DNA of 64,000 nucleotides from Azadirachta indica (lineage: Eukaryota; Streptophyta; Magnoliopsida; Sapindales; Meliaceae). The stretch lies in assembly GCA_022749755.1 (NCBI GenBank), contig CM040448.1, forward strand, positions 13,700,481-13,764,480. The letters run 5' to 3'. Under the pieces are notes generated by a model. That model saw only the letters and a program-made list of their open reading frames with translations. It did no database searches and was not told the origin of the DNA. The position numbers and the translations under genes were made by a program. This document shows, piece after piece, positions 36,402-60,088 of the stretch. The stretch's first letter is position 1. The number at the start of each line of letters is the position of its first letter.

Positions 36402-37576
36402 CATATCCTCTGAGATTCTTGTTAGTTCTTTTTGTCTGTTTCAAATGGAACATCAGTTGACCAAACAAGCCTGCTGGTAAAGATTTCACAATTCTGAAAG
36501 CTAAAATGTGACAAACTATCTTTTTTTGGTTTTTCCATGTTCATCTTGCCATGTGAGGCTGAAGTTATTTAGGAAGTGGGCTTGATAACCGTTGTAGGCC
36601 CAAGACTGTTATGAACTTCTGTTCTTTAATGTTAGTGTGCATTAATTTACTTTGAACCTGCTTCTTTTTTCTTCTTCCATTTTCCTTTTTTCCTTTTTCC
36701 GGTCATTCTTTATCTTGGCCGCGAAGTTGCTGCCCGTACAAGTTGTATTTTATGCTTTACGTGCTCCACGTGACCTGTTGTATGATGATGCTCACACGTG
36801 AGTAGAGTTAAATTATGTGATAATGTTATAATTTGAAATAAAATAACTATGTTAGTAATTTTTAATGATGTAACATAAATACTTTTTTTTGTATGTAAAG
36901 ATATATAAATAAATGGCAAGATAGATTTTTCCAGTGTTTAGATGAGAAATTGAAAGAATATTTTGTTGTTTTTTGCCTTTAATAAGCATTCATCCAAAAT
37001 CAAGAAAAGGAATTTTTTGTTATTTTTCTGGAAAATCCAAAAATCTAAGGAATTGAATGTGTATTTAATATTTATATTTGAATATGAAAATTCATTTACC
37101 AAAACTGGGGTAGGTATAAGGATATGTCGAGAGTGCAGAGTAGAAATTTTTTTAATTTATTTATTTTGTTTAATTTTTTTGAAAAAAAAATTAAACAAAG
37201 ATTTTGCGTTGAGTTGACGACTCACTGAGTTAAAAGAAGATTGAACTCACCGAGTAGACCCAGAACTGGTAATGGAACTGGATGGAAAAGTCCTATAAGT
37301 ACTGTACGATAATAATAATAACATGTATCGCACACACGAGTGAGGCGTGGGATAAATCACAAAGCCGGCGCCAAATTCAATCGAGATAAGGTTTTTACTT
37401 CACTTCTCCTTCCTAATCTTATTCTTCTCTCCCACTCAACAACTTATTACACCATATCCTGTGGCTCTCATTTTTCTCCCTCTCTCCCTCTCCCTCCCTC
37501 TCTCTGTCTTTTTTCATAATCGAAACTGAAAGCAAAGAGAGAGAGTTTCTCACTCTAACCCTAAGTAAGAACGCCA
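36402..37576. other. intergenic region between PTB and FTSH11
   Basis: Contains the PTB 3' UTR, then the FTSH11 promoter and leader. The leader has a strongly pyrimidine-rich run (37470-37515) and TAACCCTAA at 37556-37564. No other gene was seen. Confidence 0.6.
37365..37375 (-). promoter_or_regulatory. E2F-like site upstream of FTSH11
   Basis: CCGGCGCCAAA, the same 11-bp string as at 31313 before PTB, about 200 bp before the FTSH11 start. It matches the E2F consensus on the minus strand. Confidence 0.4.
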
Positions 37577-46417
<8,841 letters not shown>

Positions 46418-48214
46418 AATACGGATTGGATCTTCACTCAGCTTTCAGGGGAGCTCTGTACAGTAAAATTAAAAGCAGTACAGGTGATTAGCTATATAAT
46501 TTCTTGCAAATTTTCTTCCCTTATTGTTTTTGTTGTCAAAAAGATGGGTGTTATAGAAAAATCTATTTATTTGCCGCATTTCTGGGAAGCAAGTAACTCC
46601 CCTGCTCTGACAACCAACCAAGGCAGAAAAACATGTATCATTTGTGAAATCATGTATTATTTTAACTTACCCCATTACGGGCGAAATTTTGAATTACAAA
46701 TTATTTTAGGTTATACAAACACACTCAATTTTCTTGATTAGAATACTATGTTCACTCTGCTTTCTGCTTTGCAGTTTTAGTATGATACAGTTAAAATGCA
46801 GTACCTTGTTTGTGTAATAGGCCTTGATGATTGGTGAAGATTTCATTTCACTGTGATTTTCTTTCTCATCCTTAGCCTCATTTCCCCGCCCATCTATAAA
46901 TAAAATCCTATACTGATCTGGTACAGAGTAGAATTGGATCTCAAGACCTCCTTTACCACTGCAATTTAGTACTGAATGCTAACTATGAATAAATCCTTAA
47001 TTTATAAAGTATGGATATTTACATTTGAAAGTAACTCTCTTTAGGTATTATAAAAGGGAATCAATGCATTTTGAGATTAGCAAATAGGTGTAAGACCCTA
47101 ATGCAACTTTTAAGGATGATATATCTTATCTTGTGAATGATGCGGTGATATTAATTACCTTTCTTAGGGGAAAACGTAACGTTTTTTTTTTTTTTTTAAA
47201 AAAAACAAAAAAGGAAAAAGTGAAGTGAGAATGACACAATTTTCTTTTCCTTCGAGGCGAAGGTTTTGTTCGAATCTCATTAGGAACAACCTACTAGTAG
47301 TTAGTCCTATATTTTTCACCTCCTTTTTCTTCTGTACCACTCCGAATAGTAAGTACTAGTGGTTAGCGTTCCGATCGCGAGAGAGATTTTACGGGACACT
47401 GGAGCTATTTACAATCTGCAAAGGCCAGCGATATTTCGGTAACAAAGCATGAATTATTTGTTACAGGTTCTCTACTATTTTCTACTGACCCAAATGGCCA
47501 ACCAATATCTTTCTCTTCATGTGTTAACAAGCACAAAATTTCTCCACTAATCTGAAATTCTTTTACCGAATTCAGACTAGATTCAATGAATTCTCTTCAA
47601 CTGGTTCAACGATAATCATAACGTGTTGTACTTTATCGATTATTCACAGCTAGCAATGCCCAAAACAATGAACCGTGTTGAAATGCGATGGTAACAACAG
47701 AAGAAGCTTACAAATTGAACTATTAATATTCGAAAAATGCTATTACAAGAGACTGACTCTACCTAGAAATATGACTAGCCTGTGGATTCACCTTCAACCA
47801 AATATTCCATCGCCTGCAACTCTAAGCTACAACACTGGAAGCCAAAATATACAAGCACTAGACTCTTTTCCAGCACATTTTATATACACTCTCAATCATA
47901 ACCACATCATCATTAACAGAACTCTGGAAATGACAGTGAACGAACACATGCCTTGTCCTTTTCTTTCTTTTTTCACTTTTTCATTCTTGAAGATGAGTTT
48001 TCTATAACCTGTTGTTCTTGACCTAGTTGAGACACAAAGCAAACTCAAAACTAAGACGGAACATAACAGAACAAACAAAAGGGAACAAGAGCGTCTGGAA
48101 GATAATATGAGTACTACTGCCAGTCTGTCTCCAAAGCCTTTGAGATATGAAAGCCTCGAAAGCTTCATCCATGGCAAATGTAGCCCTTCATCATCTGCTC
48201 CCCAGCCCTGATTT
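46418..48214. other. convergent intergenic space, FTSH11 / PYL8
   Basis: Holds the two 3' UTRs. A stretch at about 47160-47400 has homopolymer runs and GTTCGAATC, like a pol III box B, but no proper tRNA or SINE order. No gene was supported. Confidence 0.55.
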
Positions 48215-50150
48215 TCAAATCAGATCAATTGGCTCTGTTCGGTCCTGCACCGCACGCCGCTCTGAGACATCAGCAAGCGATTTCAGATTGCATTTGATCA
48301 AAGCTTCGACAAAGTAGCATGTCTCATCCTTGGTATTCCCTTCAGGCACATCCACCACAAATGACTCAAGCACCAAAGTCCCCGGTCTTCCGTCAATGAT
48401 CTCTGGATGCAGAGAAATGATTGAAGAGTAGTTCTGGGAAGAAAAGGTGAAGAAAGTTAAGCACAGGTAGCAGAGTAGGGATGATTGTACAACAACAGAA
48501 CTACTAGTAGCAATCAACAGTCAGTCAAAAAGAAAACCCAGACCTTCCAAATATAATTAGCTTTAGCATTGAAAATTTTTAGGTTCTAGGCTAGGTCAAT
48601 ATTGTGAACTAAAGCTGCTAAAGAAAGCATATCAGCAGTTTCCAATCAGTTTAACACGATGTCATAAATTGGCAGGAGGGCCAGCTACGGACTCAATTAA
48701 TGACAATACTAGAACAAAATCACCATTGTTAAAAGTTTAGTGACAAGTATATTCATTCTTCTAACTCATGCTCAGGAACTTGCAAATTCTATTCAATGTC
48801 AACTAACTAAAGAAACTGCATATACAAGACAAAATTTGCAACAATCACATGCTAAAATAGCTTGCGCTAGGAAAAGAACAAATGAATTAAAGATAGAATC
48901 ATGCAGAATCTTCAGGAATGAGGAACTGAAGGAGAACAATGAATTAGATTAGAGTAAAAGAGGACAAGATTCTATACCCTGAGTCTGTGATCCCCACCAA
49001 TGATCCTGACTCTGAGAACATGCTCTTCATCATCAAGAAGTTCTAGTCTTTCAGTACTTGTAGTAGCGGGAAGACCAGATTTAACATCAACTTCCCTAAG
49101 ACTCCCAATCTCAAGGTTTCCCTGCACCACACACCTGCTGACAAAAGGCTTGTATTTCTGTGGTTGGTCAAATCTCCTCACCAAAGACCAAACCTATGGA
49201 ATAAAATGAACAAAAAGTTTAGCAACCATGAGGCACCACTTTGAACAAACAATTCAATGAAGCAGTAAAACATGGAATTCCTTAGTAATAGACTTCACGT
49301 TCAGTAATTCTGAATGAACAAATCATTTCTACACCAATCACAAATTCATTTGACAATTATCTCATCTGAAGACATATTCTTTGTCAAAATAGAATCTCTA
49401 ACACAAACCACGCATTTAGTAAGGCAAGAAACCAACCGAAGTGAATGAAAACAATACTTTAGAGCCATATGTTCTACTGTTTCTGTGACCTCAAGACAAG
49501 AATATCAAATTACATGGCAATCCCTTTGTTTTCTCACAAGCCAAACATGACATAAATCAAAAACTTACAGATAGTCCATTGCCCCCTATCCTAATACCTA
49601 ACAGAAACCTGGAGAAACATGCTCACTTAGCTGAAAATTAGAACCCACCATACTTACAGCTACCACTAAAGAAAAGCCATAATATCTGATTCAATAAGCA
49701 AAAATCTTCAATAACTCCAGAGATCAAGATCAATCACTCTTTCATAAAAGAAGCAAAACATCCAAAAACAATAACCAAAAGAATCTATAAAGTCCTACAA
49801 ATTCAAACCCCGCAATATCACACTCAAAATCTCACAACCCAGATTTCAAGATTCAATCATGAACCCATTTCAATAAACCTTTCAAGCATCGTACCTTCGA
49901 TTTCTAATCCATCCATCACCAACCCAAAAGAAACAAAAAAAAAAAAAAAACACAATCCAAAATCTCAAGAAGCATGAAAGCAAACACAACATATGAATTT
50001 AAATATTATTACGAGATGAACAGGAGCTCTGATGTGCTTGGTGAGAACAGAACTACACTGATGATCAGCTACATCGTGTATATGATGTCTTCTCATATGC
50101 TCAGTTTCAGCTCCTCCTCCATTAATGATTCCATTGCTATTCCCATTCAT
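48215..50150 (-). CDS. PYL8: abscisic acid receptor, PYL8/RCAR3-like
   Basis: Soluble START-fold receptor. On binding ABA it inhibits clade A PP2C phosphatases, releasing SnRK2 kinases. Minus-strand exons: 50150-50013, 49193-48978, 48433-48215, giving 190 residues, the usual size. Key parts: ABA-contacting lysine K61 in QPQKYKPF, gate loop SGLPA (85-89), latch HRL (115-117) and the C-terminal helix region [20 protein letters not shown]. The first exon has a Gly/Asn-rich N-terminus ([20 protein letters not shown]) followed by [19 protein letters not shown] across the first splice. Subfamily III (PYL7-10) fits, since those receptors share three exons and this gate and latch. PYL8 rather than PYL9 is chosen from the gene order. 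All ligand-contact motifs are intact. It converges with FTSH11. Confidence 0.93.
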
Positions 50151-53100
50151 TTTTGCTAAACACGCCCTTAAGCTTCTTCACTCTGCTTAACTTATAGCTC
50201 TGAATTTTCAAGATTGATTTTTTATTATTTTTCCGTCTAACTCACAGCCATAGAAGAGAGGAAGAAAGAAGAAGAAGAAACTCTCTCTTTGTCTGTCACC
50301 TCATCACCTGAAAATAAAATTACCTACAACCACTACAAATATCATTAGTTATAAATAACCATTTCTGTTTTGTAATCTTGCACTTCTTGAAATAACCTTC
50401 GATTTTTCGAAATTTACGGATGTGCCATTTTTTGTCTGTTTCTGACTATTTTGTTACCTGTATGACGGAAATGCCCTCGGGTTAGTTATGTTGTTGTGGT
50501 GGAGGTAAAAGAGAAATTAAAAAAAAAAAAAAAGGACAAAACTTTAATGTTCGACCTAATTATACCGATATTAATTTACCTTTTCTTTTTCTTATATTTT
50601 AAAAAATCCAAAAATATCTATTAGTTTAACTAATTCAAAGATTATTTAAATTCTTATATTTTAAATTAAAAACACACAAACTAATGAATTTAAAGCCAAT
50701 TTGAGATACGCTTTCAATTCTAAATTAATTTGTTTTAGCTAGGCTATAAAAATTAATCAATTTAAAAAATTAATTTAGTATTTATAAAATTTTATATGCA
50801 AAAGTGTTGTGAATTTAAAAAATAATTTTGTACATTTAATAAATTTTATTATTAAAATATTATAATAATACAAATTTAATTTTTATGTAAGAATTTATAT
50901 ATATATATATGCCTATATACACAGATGCTAATTTAAAATAATTTTCAATTATGAAATAAAAATAAAAGTACAACATAATTAAAAGAAAAAATATTTTATT
51001 TTTAAATTCAAAATTTTAAAAGCAGCTTTTCTCTTGCTTTTTAAAATTTATTGTAGGATTGGTGATTTTATCAAAAGTAATTTTTAAAAAAATTTTTGCC
51101 AAATACCTAAACTAAGTTTTTACTGTTAAAAATTAATTTTACATATTTTAATGCAATTCATATGAATTTTTACCCAATTAAAGAAGACACATATTTTCAT
51201 AAAACTTAAGTAATAATTGGATTAACTATTATCCACAATAAAGCATATTTTTCCTTCACTTGTGCTTTTAATTATGAATTCAACATAGTTTTTATAATGT
51301 TAATTAATGATCTTTTCCAATAAAATTAGTTTTTTTTTTCTTTTGATTTTACTTATTCTCTAAATAAGATGCACTACCTTTTTAACTTAAGGTATTTTTG
51401 TTAAAAAAAAATTAAGAATAAATGTGTTGTACACTTTAGGTAGAATAGGAATTTTTTTTAATAAAAACACAAAGTCCTTTCTTTTACCTAAGGAAAAATT
51501 AAAGAGCATGTAATAAACACATTTAGTATGCTTAATGCCTTTTTTTAAATCTTGATTTTTGATTGAACAAGTTGTCACTTCTATGCCTTCACCTTTCATC
51601 CACTCAAAGAGTCAAACGACATACATCCTTCTTTTTCATATTATATAATTAACATTTTTTTTATCAAATCAAACATTCATCCACTTGTTGTGGTATTAAT
51701 TATTATTAACATCACTTAATCTCATTGGCTTATACTCTTCTTTAAGCAATTGAGTTCAATATTAACCTTTCTTTTCATTTTATTTATTATGATTGAAAAA
51801 CTTACTTAATTATTACTAAACACTTTAATCCATAATGTTATTTAACTTTCTTATTCAAATAAAGGGATTTTTTTTCATAAGAAATGTTAATTTAATATTA
51901 ATAATTTTATTATTCATTAAAATATTTACTCTTTTTTATGTTAATTGATGTAAATATATTTGACATCAATATACCATTCATTTGATAATGACCATCGTAC
52001 TATAATACATATGTGAGAGTTTTCTTTTGCTTATTTAACAAGGAACATATTAATATTAAATCAATTATTATATCAATTAATAAATAAAATTTGATTAAAA
52101 AATTTGCTAAAGTTTGATAAATATGTAAAAAAAAAAAAAAAAAAAAAGGAAGTGGAAGAAACAATTAGGCAAACAACGGCCATAGTGACAGCAGTAGCGA
52201 ACGAACAAAGAAGAAAAAAATAGGTCACCGTTTTGTTACTCTACACTTTCCCACAAACACTACTAAGCTTTCACAAACTTCTCGAATATTTTATTTGTAT
52301 TATTACTACTATTATTTGTTCATCACGCAGGTGACCCCACACGGTCCAGTAGAAAAAATCTCCCTTCACGCGCTACTATGCGAGCGTGCAAAACCACTTT
52401 CAAACCACTTTTAACAGACAAAAAAAAGAAAAAACCAAGCGCTTTTTTACCCGAAAAACGTACAAGTTGATTGAAAGCCAGCGCTTGCGCAGGCGCAGCC
52501 TTACTTTAATAAGTAGTTTTAAGGAAAAAGCATGTTTTTCAATAAAGATTCGAGACTGCATTCCACGCGCCGAGTCATGATTTCCTTCCGCATGCTCGGA
52601 AGGTTAGATGCACGTGATTGGCCAATTGAATCGGTTTTAAAAGCTTTTGCTACCGCTGCCGACAGTAAATTTGGTCTATAATACTAGTTTTTGTCGTTTT
52701 TTCTTTTTTCGAAAAATGAGGATCCTATTAATCGGATAATTAATATTGTCCTAATATTACAGCAATTTTTTTAAAAAACATACTTGCTAACTTTTAACAA
52801 AAATTTAAAAATATTTATTTTTATAAAAGATATAAAATTTTCTAGCTCATTAAAATTATGTTACATTTCTCTTGCCACTAAAATATAATTACCAATTATG
52901 TCAATTTCATAAGTTAATGACAAAAGGAATTTAAATGAAATGTCTTTAAGTTTAAAAGAGTGCTTGATTTAGTAAAATTTTGATATATAAAAATTGAAAA
53001 AATAAATTGGGTGATAAAAAATATAAAAGCTAATAAAACACAACAAATATTAATTAAAAGAATCGATTTTTCTAGAATTGTTTTGATTTAATAAAGAGCC

Positions 53101-54400
53101 AACTGATCGGTGTCTATTCCAATAATTGATAGTGAAAGTTAATGATAAGTTGTAAAGAATGATGATAAATTGGCGGTGATGATTTAGAAATATTTGTTGT
53201 TTTTTATTTTGTTTTGTTTTAAGCTTTTGGACTTTTTTTTTTTAATTTTAATTTTTTCATATATTATATGTAAAAAGATAATTGTAATCTTTACCATTTT
53301 AATTTTAATTTAATGGAGGCAGCTAATGGATGGGGAGTAGGATTGTAATAAACAAAATTATGTTAAAACATTTACGAGTATTTTAAAAAAAAACCCTTCG
53401 AATGTAAGATTGACAGCAATTTTAGTATAATAATTAAAAAATAAAAAATAAAATAAATTTTACAAAAGTAATTTGGAAGTGGATTTAAATGAATAAATCT
53501 AAATTAAAACTAAATGCATTTTTTTAAATTATTGTTTAAAGAAAAAGAGAATAAAATTACTTGAAAGAATTTAAAAAAAAAAAAAAGTAAAGAAATGAAA
53601 TGTGCAATGATTGTTTGGTATATAAAACGACAGAGTATCGGTGTGGATGGATAATGGTCCCACTGTGATGTACTATGTACAGATAATCTGACCTGGTACA
53701 GCATTATTGGTCAGACTTGTAGGGAAGATGTGGTTTTGCTTAGTACACGATTATTGCTTCTGCTTCCTCCAATTGTAATTCGTGTTGTATCAAATATGAA
53801 ACCCACCACAAGCTTCTGCTTTCTTTCGTCGAAGCAAGTTAATTAAGCAGCTCAACAACATCACAATCATATGAAATTAAGACATTATAATTGTATTATT
53901 ATAATAGAATATTACAAACTGACACATATTTTTCCTCTTATTTTTATTTTAATCAATCAAATTATTTTAATCTGAATCTTATTCATATATAAATTGATAA
54001 TAGTAAGAGAACTGATCCGTGGATAAAAATGAAACAAATCCGGTTGACTTTATGTGCGATTGAAAATGAAATCAGTTTATTAATTATGTCATTTTTAATT
54101 TTTGTATGAAAATGAAATGAACGTATAACCAAAATCATTTCAAAGTAAACAAATTGGTTTCTGTTTCAACTATATAAATATGATTTATTGCAACAGAAAT
54201 AATAGTAGGTGTACTAATTTATATACATATATATATATATATATATGATTAGTTGATGTATACTTTCAGTCGGCAAGTTGTCTATTATCCCAAAACGGAA
54301 AAAAAATTTTAAAAAAAAAAAAAGCTGTATATGAAATAGAAAATTAGACTACAATCAGAGATGTATATCTATGATTCCAAATAATTTGGAGGCTCTTGGA
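50151..54400. other. gene-poor AT-rich region upstream of PYL8
   Basis: Promoter side of PYL8, then long AT-rich DNA. Less AT-rich interval at about 52140-52690 (with GCGCTTGCGCAGGCGC near 52482-52497 and TGCACGTGATTGGCCAAT near 52608) looks like a different sequence type but shows no ORF or clear element ends. A poly-A run is at about 52126-52147. Confidence 0.5.
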
Positions 54401-57400
54401 GATATTTTTCTGTAGAGATTTTGTAGAAACCTCCAAAAAAATCCGTAGGATGGACGCGTTAGCGTGTTCTTTTCTCTTCTCTTCCAAAAATAATGATCAA
54501 GGATTTTGGTGGCAAAAACAGAGTTTCAGAGTCTTGTCTCCCAGAAAAAGGAGTACTCTCCGCTTCTTTTCGTTTAGTCTTTAGAATGAATGCCTTTCGA
54601 GAGCCTTCCCCTTCTTCTCCATCATTACTTTGTTCCAAATACTCACATTTCCTTTATTTTTTATTTTTATTTTTTTTGAGTTTTGTTTTCTATTTTGTAT
54701 TGGATGTTTGCTTACATGTCCTTCAAATATTGGAAAAGCATATTTGTTACCCATGAAGGATGACATTCCTTACAGCGAATACTGTAATGCACCCGCTCAC
54801 CTTTCTCCGTAGGCAATTCATGTCTTCATCACAACGGAGCCGTACCTTTTCCATAAGTTTTTCCCAACAATTCCAAGCCCTTCCCCATTGGCACCTCATC
54901 TATATATCAATGCTCTACGCTAAGAGCATTTAAATATATATATATATATATATTTTTTTTTTTTAATTATTTTTTTTAAAAAAATTAAACAAATTAATTC
55001 TAAAAAAAAGATATCAGTATAACATTGAACTGAATAAGCAGCATGAAAAAATCAATCTAGATAATCGAAATTTAGATGTCCTTAAGAACAATTGACATAT
55101 GATCCAGTAATACTGTTCAAGCGGCTAGCTTTTAGATTTTCCATTGTTTCAGAGACGAAATTATACAACTGTTGAAATCAGGCTGTCTACTAAGGAAGCA
55201 AGCAAGAAATGTCCCATCACCAGAAAGTTAAGCACTTTCCAGGATGCTTACATGTAATATTGATTAATCTTCTTTGAAAACTATCTATATATATAAATAT
55301 AGACCAGACATATTTGCATAATTCTCTGCAATAGACGAAGCCAATTTCGCCAGTAAAAGCTTTCTCATGATTCAGAGAAGTGAGTGTCGGGTTCTGGATT
55401 CCATGCAAGTGATGGATTCTCATAATTTTTTACTGAAAGGAGTTCACGAGAGGTTAAAGTGAAACATATGTGTGTCATTCAAATTTCAGTACAAGTGTCG
55501 TGCTATGTAGCCTAGGGCTAGGGCAACATTTTTTTTGTTTCTGGGATCTTTGCATTATTGAGCACTCGAGAGAATACAATAGTTTTTCTATTCATATATA
55601 TAATTAGGAAACAATGTTAGTGGAAGTCTGAAACCCTAGCTTCCTTAGTTGCAACAGAATATATATATATACAATAAGAAATTAGGTAAGTAAACTTTTT
55701 CTATACATGTGCATATTTTACATATAGTAACTTTTGTACTCCACGTCAACATTTCACAACATTATTAACGGTTCTTGTAACTTTAACAACGAAAAATATC
55801 ACACATATGATTGGTTCAAATATTGATAAAAAAATACTTTAAAAAAGTAATTCTTTAAGAAATTTATTATTCAAATCTTGTTCACCCACATTAAATTCTT
55901 CACAATAAAAATTTGTCCAATTCATTTAATACACGCAATGAAGTGTTTACTATTAATTTAAACATCAAAGATCTTTAATAGATATTCATTACCGATTATT
56001 TTATAATTTTGAGTGTAGATACATAGTACAAACCACATAACGGGAAAGAGAAAAAAAAGAAAAAATAATAACTAGATTGAAACTAAAAAAATGAAGGTGA
56101 TGGTGATGTTGGTAAGTCACCACATTGGATTTGAATAATTAAGAGGCAAGGAAGCAACCAAAGTGGATATAACATACACAAGTGATCCATCCATTATTCA
56201 TAATATATATCATGAGAGTTTTTACATTGGGAAGAGACTTAGTGTAATGCATATTTGTGTACACTTATATAGCTAGATCTATTAAATTTCTCGTCATTAT
56301 ATATTAAACAAATGATTAATTAAAGAAAGCATAATTAATCTTGTCCATCCTCGCAAACCCACCAAGGCACTGAGTTTTATTTTATGAGATAAAGGTGTGC
56401 TGTACAATCTCTTCCAAATCTTTGTAATTGTAATTATTTGTACACATATACATAATTTTTACACACCACCATCTAGTATTGGAATTAATTAATCACACTG
56501 TACACAAGATTAATGGTCCAAAAAATATGATCTTTATTGTTAATCTACTCAATCCTGAATCAAAATTTCCTTCAATTTTATTGGTTGATTGAATATTTGA
56601 ATCTTTAAATATAGTTATTCTCCTACTCTCCCAAGTCATCCGGACGTGAGCACAACCCAAAAGGAAGAAAAAGAAGCACACTCTACAATTTTATAATATA
56701 CAATTAGAAAAATCATGTTACACACACACACACATAATATATTTTTATACAAGTTTGTATAATTTATAAATTATTGAATTTATTTATATTTAACTGTTAA
56801 TATTAAATCTGATATATATAATGCATAAATGCATAAATTAAATTTAAAATTTCAACTGTTAAAAATGTAAGATCCAACTGCTTACAAATTAATAAATGTA
56901 AATATATATGTAAAATTATAAAATTGTTAATTCTTTTATATATATATAATATTTTTTATTTGCAAACATAACCAATTCATTTTTTTAGAAATTTAATGTT
57001 ATATGTAATTTTGAAAGAAAGAAAAAAGAGATATCTTTTAACACCATGAAATTATTGATCAAATGATGATGAATACTAAGGGAATTGGGTATAATTTATT
57101 TTGATTTTTATAATTATAAGATATTTCAAATTAAACTGAGAAGATTCCATCGTACAATTAAGAGCATAAAGGATTGTTTGAACTTTGAATGCTTTCTTGG
57201 GTTTTTCCTATCTAGATTCTTATCTTCATACATAATAAGCCAATTTACTTGGAATATTCTGTATACACATCAAATTATACTGTCCACATATTAAAAAATA
57301 AAAAATAAAACATATGTAGTCTTGGAAATGATTGCACCTTAGTTGGTAAGTTATTTTATTTTATTTCATTTTTCTTTGATCTTTTCCAAAGAGGATGTGG

Positions 57401-59306
57401 ACTTAAAAAGAGAATTAGTAGATGTGCGTTTGCAAGTAAGATGAAACACTTACGTCTTCTATAATTACCTTGAATATTATTTGTAAACTTTCCCAGAAAA
57501 TGTATGTGACCATTATTCACTTTCTTTTTCTGCATGGTGTACGTGTAAATTAAAGTATGTGACGCACATGCAGTTTGCTTTAAGCTACCATGCTAGGAAT
57601 ATATACAGAAAAGAAAAGAAGGATATGTGGAGAGAAAAGTTTACGTTGTATTTATTATATTATCGATCCCAGCTATCCATTAATTATTATTGTACCACAT
57701 CTGTCAATCACATATTATCACCAGCCTGTTGTCACATGTATACAAATATGTTTATTAATTATTAATACAAGGATAATATGGTTCAAATTAATGGGAGTGG
57801 TTGTGTTTGTCCTAAAACTTTCTCCAGAAACATTAATCTTTCGAGAAATTCACTTTTCTCCTAGCCAGGATTAGCTTGAATTTTGGTATCTTGGACTTGC
57901 TTGTTAACACTAGAGTTAAGCTTGTGGCCGGTCCAACTAAGAAGGGGATCATTTCATAGATGGGCCAAAATGGGTCAAAAGAAAAGCATTGCACAAACAC
58001 CTAAACTAAGCCTAAAATAAGCATAAGACGAAAAGAACTGAAAATAGGCTTGATTTATTTATTTAAAGAACAAACTTTACCAGTTTATACATGCACGTAC
58101 TGAATATGTGTATGAAGGACCATGTGAATTTATTTAACAAGACTACTGGCAAAATTTGTCCTCGAATTTATATGAGCAATTTGAGGATAAGGATAAGGTT
58201 CTATTGTTGCTGAAATTGAATTCTCTTCGCTATGACGATGAGTATGATCATTTCACCATTCACCATTCACCATTCACCATTCACCATTATATATTTTGCC
58301 TTACGGGAAGGATATATATAAAGTGCACGTTTGATGAATATATATTTAGTGTTTTTCATAACTTAATTTGAGACCAGAAAGAAAGACCATAATGTACATA
58401 TGATGAAGAATAAGATGGTCACAATTAATAATCAGGTTTAAGCATTGCCTAAACTTGATCTTGCAAGCACTGGCGGATCTAATTAAGTAATGCCCACCCA
58501 GGGCTTGAGCTACCCAAATTCAAACCGAAAAACCAAAAAAAAAAAAAAAAAAAAAAATCCTTTAAAGTTATAGTAGGAATTAAGTTTAAGCCTCTATAAA
58601 TTTATAATTAGCCCCCACTAAATTATTGAAATTAGTTCCATCAATTAATAAAATTAAAATTTTATTTTTTAGTCTTTCAATTTTTTAAGTATAAAATGGT
58701 TCATAAAACTTTTCTCTTACAAATACTTTCTTATAAATTTATTCTATAATACTAAAAGAAGCATTTAAATTTTGTTATAGTCTTTAAATTTTAATTTTCA
58801 ACTTTCACAATGAAATTTGGAAGGTTTGTGTAAAAAATTTAAGTTTTGAGTAGAAGATTTAAATATTCTTATATTAATGTATTTTAATCAATCAATTCCC
58901 ATTACTCATTTTCTCTTTATTTTTAACTCCGATAATTGTTGGCCGGCCTTCTTCTTTTTTCCTTTTGCTATACTACTTATATCATATTGTAACTTATATT
59001 ATTTAATTGTTATTATTCATCTTGATGATTTACTTTGCAAGAAAATAAAAATAAAAAATAAATATAGACAACCAATTAACACACGCTAAGAAGAAAAAGG
59101 AAGAACAAAAAATGTGTGACCAAATCAAATTTTACTTTTAATTTTTCTTCATCTTTTAACCATTAATGATTACCATGTAAATTAATCTTCACTATAATCA
59201 TGCATATTTCTGGCTCTAACACTACTTGCAAGTTTGAAACAGTTAAATGGTGACAAAAATTAGAGAAAATATTTTATGGATATGGGATTGAACAGAATTT
59301 AAGTTT

Positions 59307-59337
<31 letters not shown>

Positions 59338-59691
59338 GAATTTTTCATGAAAAAAGTTAATTACAAATTTCGGGTTCCATAAAAATCACTCGAGCAAAGT
59401 TGTTTGTGGTTCCGCAATTTACGCTTCTATACTCAACAGTTCTTTCCTTTTTTATTTATGTTTGGTCCTAAATGATAGTTAATAAATTTTTGTTGAAGTT
59501 AAGCAAAAGTGAAAGTGGATATAGAATACCTGTGTCAAATTAATTATTTCTTTCCTTTATGCTTGGATTTCGATATCATTTTATGGGTCTCAGTTAGTTC
59601 AGATCATATGGATATTTTCATTGGTCATTGTTACATGAAAAGTATATACCATAGAAGGTGCTGCACAATTTGTAAAGTTAATTTACTCGCA

Positions 59692-59729
<38 letters not shown>

Positions 59730-60088
59730 GCTTGAATTTGAAATGCCAAAACTTCCCTTCCAGGCAAGCAACTCTCTCTCCTTAATCCTTGGAAAGAAAC
59801 CTGATAATATATATATATATATATAACAGCAACTTCTCAAGGATATTCCATTGGAAGGAAATGATTGTGGTGATGAGATAAGTTTTGAAATCTTCTGTAA
59901 ATTAATGCAGTTGATCGATTTAGTAAATAAGAGAAAAAAAAAAATTGTTGATAGTTTGTATTTTTTAAAGATTCTTCAAGGCTCTGCTTTATATGATGAA
60001 AAGTATCTTCTGTCTGTAACAGTCAAATAATTTCTATATATATAAATATATATATACAGGAAATCTTCAGCTAAGAAGAAGAGAATTA
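54401..60088. other. gene-poor AT-rich region with simple repeats
   Basis: No supportable gene; short open frames have no recognisable domains. Simple repeats include (TA)n near 54225-54246, 54936-54951 and 59700-59724, poly-A at 58530-58557, TTCACCA repeats at 58251-58287, and CA/TA at about 59309-59337. The sequence near 58466-58510 (CACTGGCGGATCTAA) recalls the end of a common plant transposable element, but no matching partner was found. Confidence 0.5.
58251..58287 (+). repeat. (TTCACCA)n heptanucleotide repeat
   Basis: About five head-to-tail copies of TTCACCA in AT-rich intergenic DNA. Confidence 0.88.

Noticed and set aside
47265..47400. GTTCGAATC (box B-like) and AGTGGTTAGCG (box A-like), possible tRNA or SINE
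   Set aside because: The boxes are in the wrong order for one pol III promoter on this strand, and no cloverleaf could be formed by eye.
54396..54812. Overlapping short open frames near 54.4-54.8 kb
   Set aside because: No domain, no start context, and Phe/Ser-rich composition from T-rich DNA.
58466..58700. Sequence starting CACTGGCGGATC that recalls the end of a plant transposable element
   Set aside because: No opposite terminus or target duplication could be found, so the element is not called.
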